Origin: Adlercreutzia rubneri
Lineage (GTDB): Bacteria > Actinomycetota > Coriobacteriia > Coriobacteriales > Eggerthellaceae
Reading direction: 5' to 3'
NCBI RefSeq assembly: GCF_009755265.1
Contig: NZ_WPOO01000001.1
Location: 62,001-126,000 of the forward strand
DNA length: 64,000 nucleotides
Positions 63,985 to 64,000 of this stretch are shown in pieces. The first letter of the stretch is position 1. Each line of letters opens with the position of its first letter. The translations under genes were made by a program, and so were the position numbers. The notes under the pieces are model-generated. The model saw nothing but the letters and a program-made list of their open reading frames with translations, did no database searches and had not been told where the DNA came from.

Positions 63985-64000
63985 GAATTTTAATCAAGAT

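Overview
The window is high-GC DNA with tightly packed genes. It most resembles the chromosome of an anaerobic Coriobacteriia member of the Eggerthellaceae (Eggerthella, Gordonibacter or Adlercreutzia type). This is an inference from gene content: a LuxR regulator fused to a roughly 12-helix membrane domain, a Tat-exported FMN/FAD respiratory reductase, many acyl-CoA dehydrogenases and CaiB-type CoA-transferases, and Gram-positive-style uvrC-rapZ-yvcK-whiA-gap and rimP-nusA-rnpM-infB runs. No rRNA, tRNA, CRISPR array, prophage or transposase gene was seen.

Layout. 1-3.7 kb: the 3' part of a leuA-like gene, an XRE-cupin regulator and a fatty-acyl-CoA ligase. 3.8-4.6 kb: a Phd/RelE-type toxin-antitoxin pair bracketed by two copies of a 79-bp palindromic repeat (family A). 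4.7-20.1 kb: a divergent LuxR gene, then an operon of MFS transporter, esterase, caiA-, caiB- and caiC-like genes, a MaoC hydratase and a second MFS transporter. A convergent caiD-like gene and a complete fixABCX set follow. This looks like the enterobacterial carnitine (cai-fix) system, but no CaiT or CaiE is seen and other transporters and hydratases are present. 20.2-46.3 kb: a second acyl-CoA region with four more acyl-CoA dehydrogenases, a TetR, an enoate/dienoyl reductase, a methionine-synthase-activation-like protein, coaD, etfBA with an ETF:menaquinone-oxidoreductase-like Fe-S membrane protein, Nudix and metallo-beta-lactamase genes, an acyl-CoA ligase, a crotonase, an exported flavin reductase, an FldA-like CoA-transferase, a third MFS and a LysR. 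46.6-54.9 kb: the conserved rimP-nusA-rnpM-infB-rbfA-nrnA-truB-ribF operon. 55-64 kb: an LTA-synthase-like sulfatase, uvrC, rapZ, yvcK, whiA and gap.

How it may work. Unsaturated carboxylates would be imported, activated by CoA ligases or CoA-transferases, hydrated or reduced by hydratases and acyl-CoA dehydrogenases, and linked to redox pools through two separate flavoprotein systems. FixABCX would act as a bifurcating or quinone-linked donor to the CaiA-like enzyme. EtfBA with the EMO-like protein would connect to menaquinone. The substrates cannot be named from sequence.

The most interesting non-coding signal is a recurring dyad, GGACA-N12-TGTNY. It lies upstream of most transcription units between 22 and 44 kb, usually about 31-37 bp upstream of a plausible -10 hexamer, and I did not find it upstream of the cai-fix operon or the housekeeping genes. 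A second repeat family (B) has two copies whose three nested stems differ in sequence but stay complementary.
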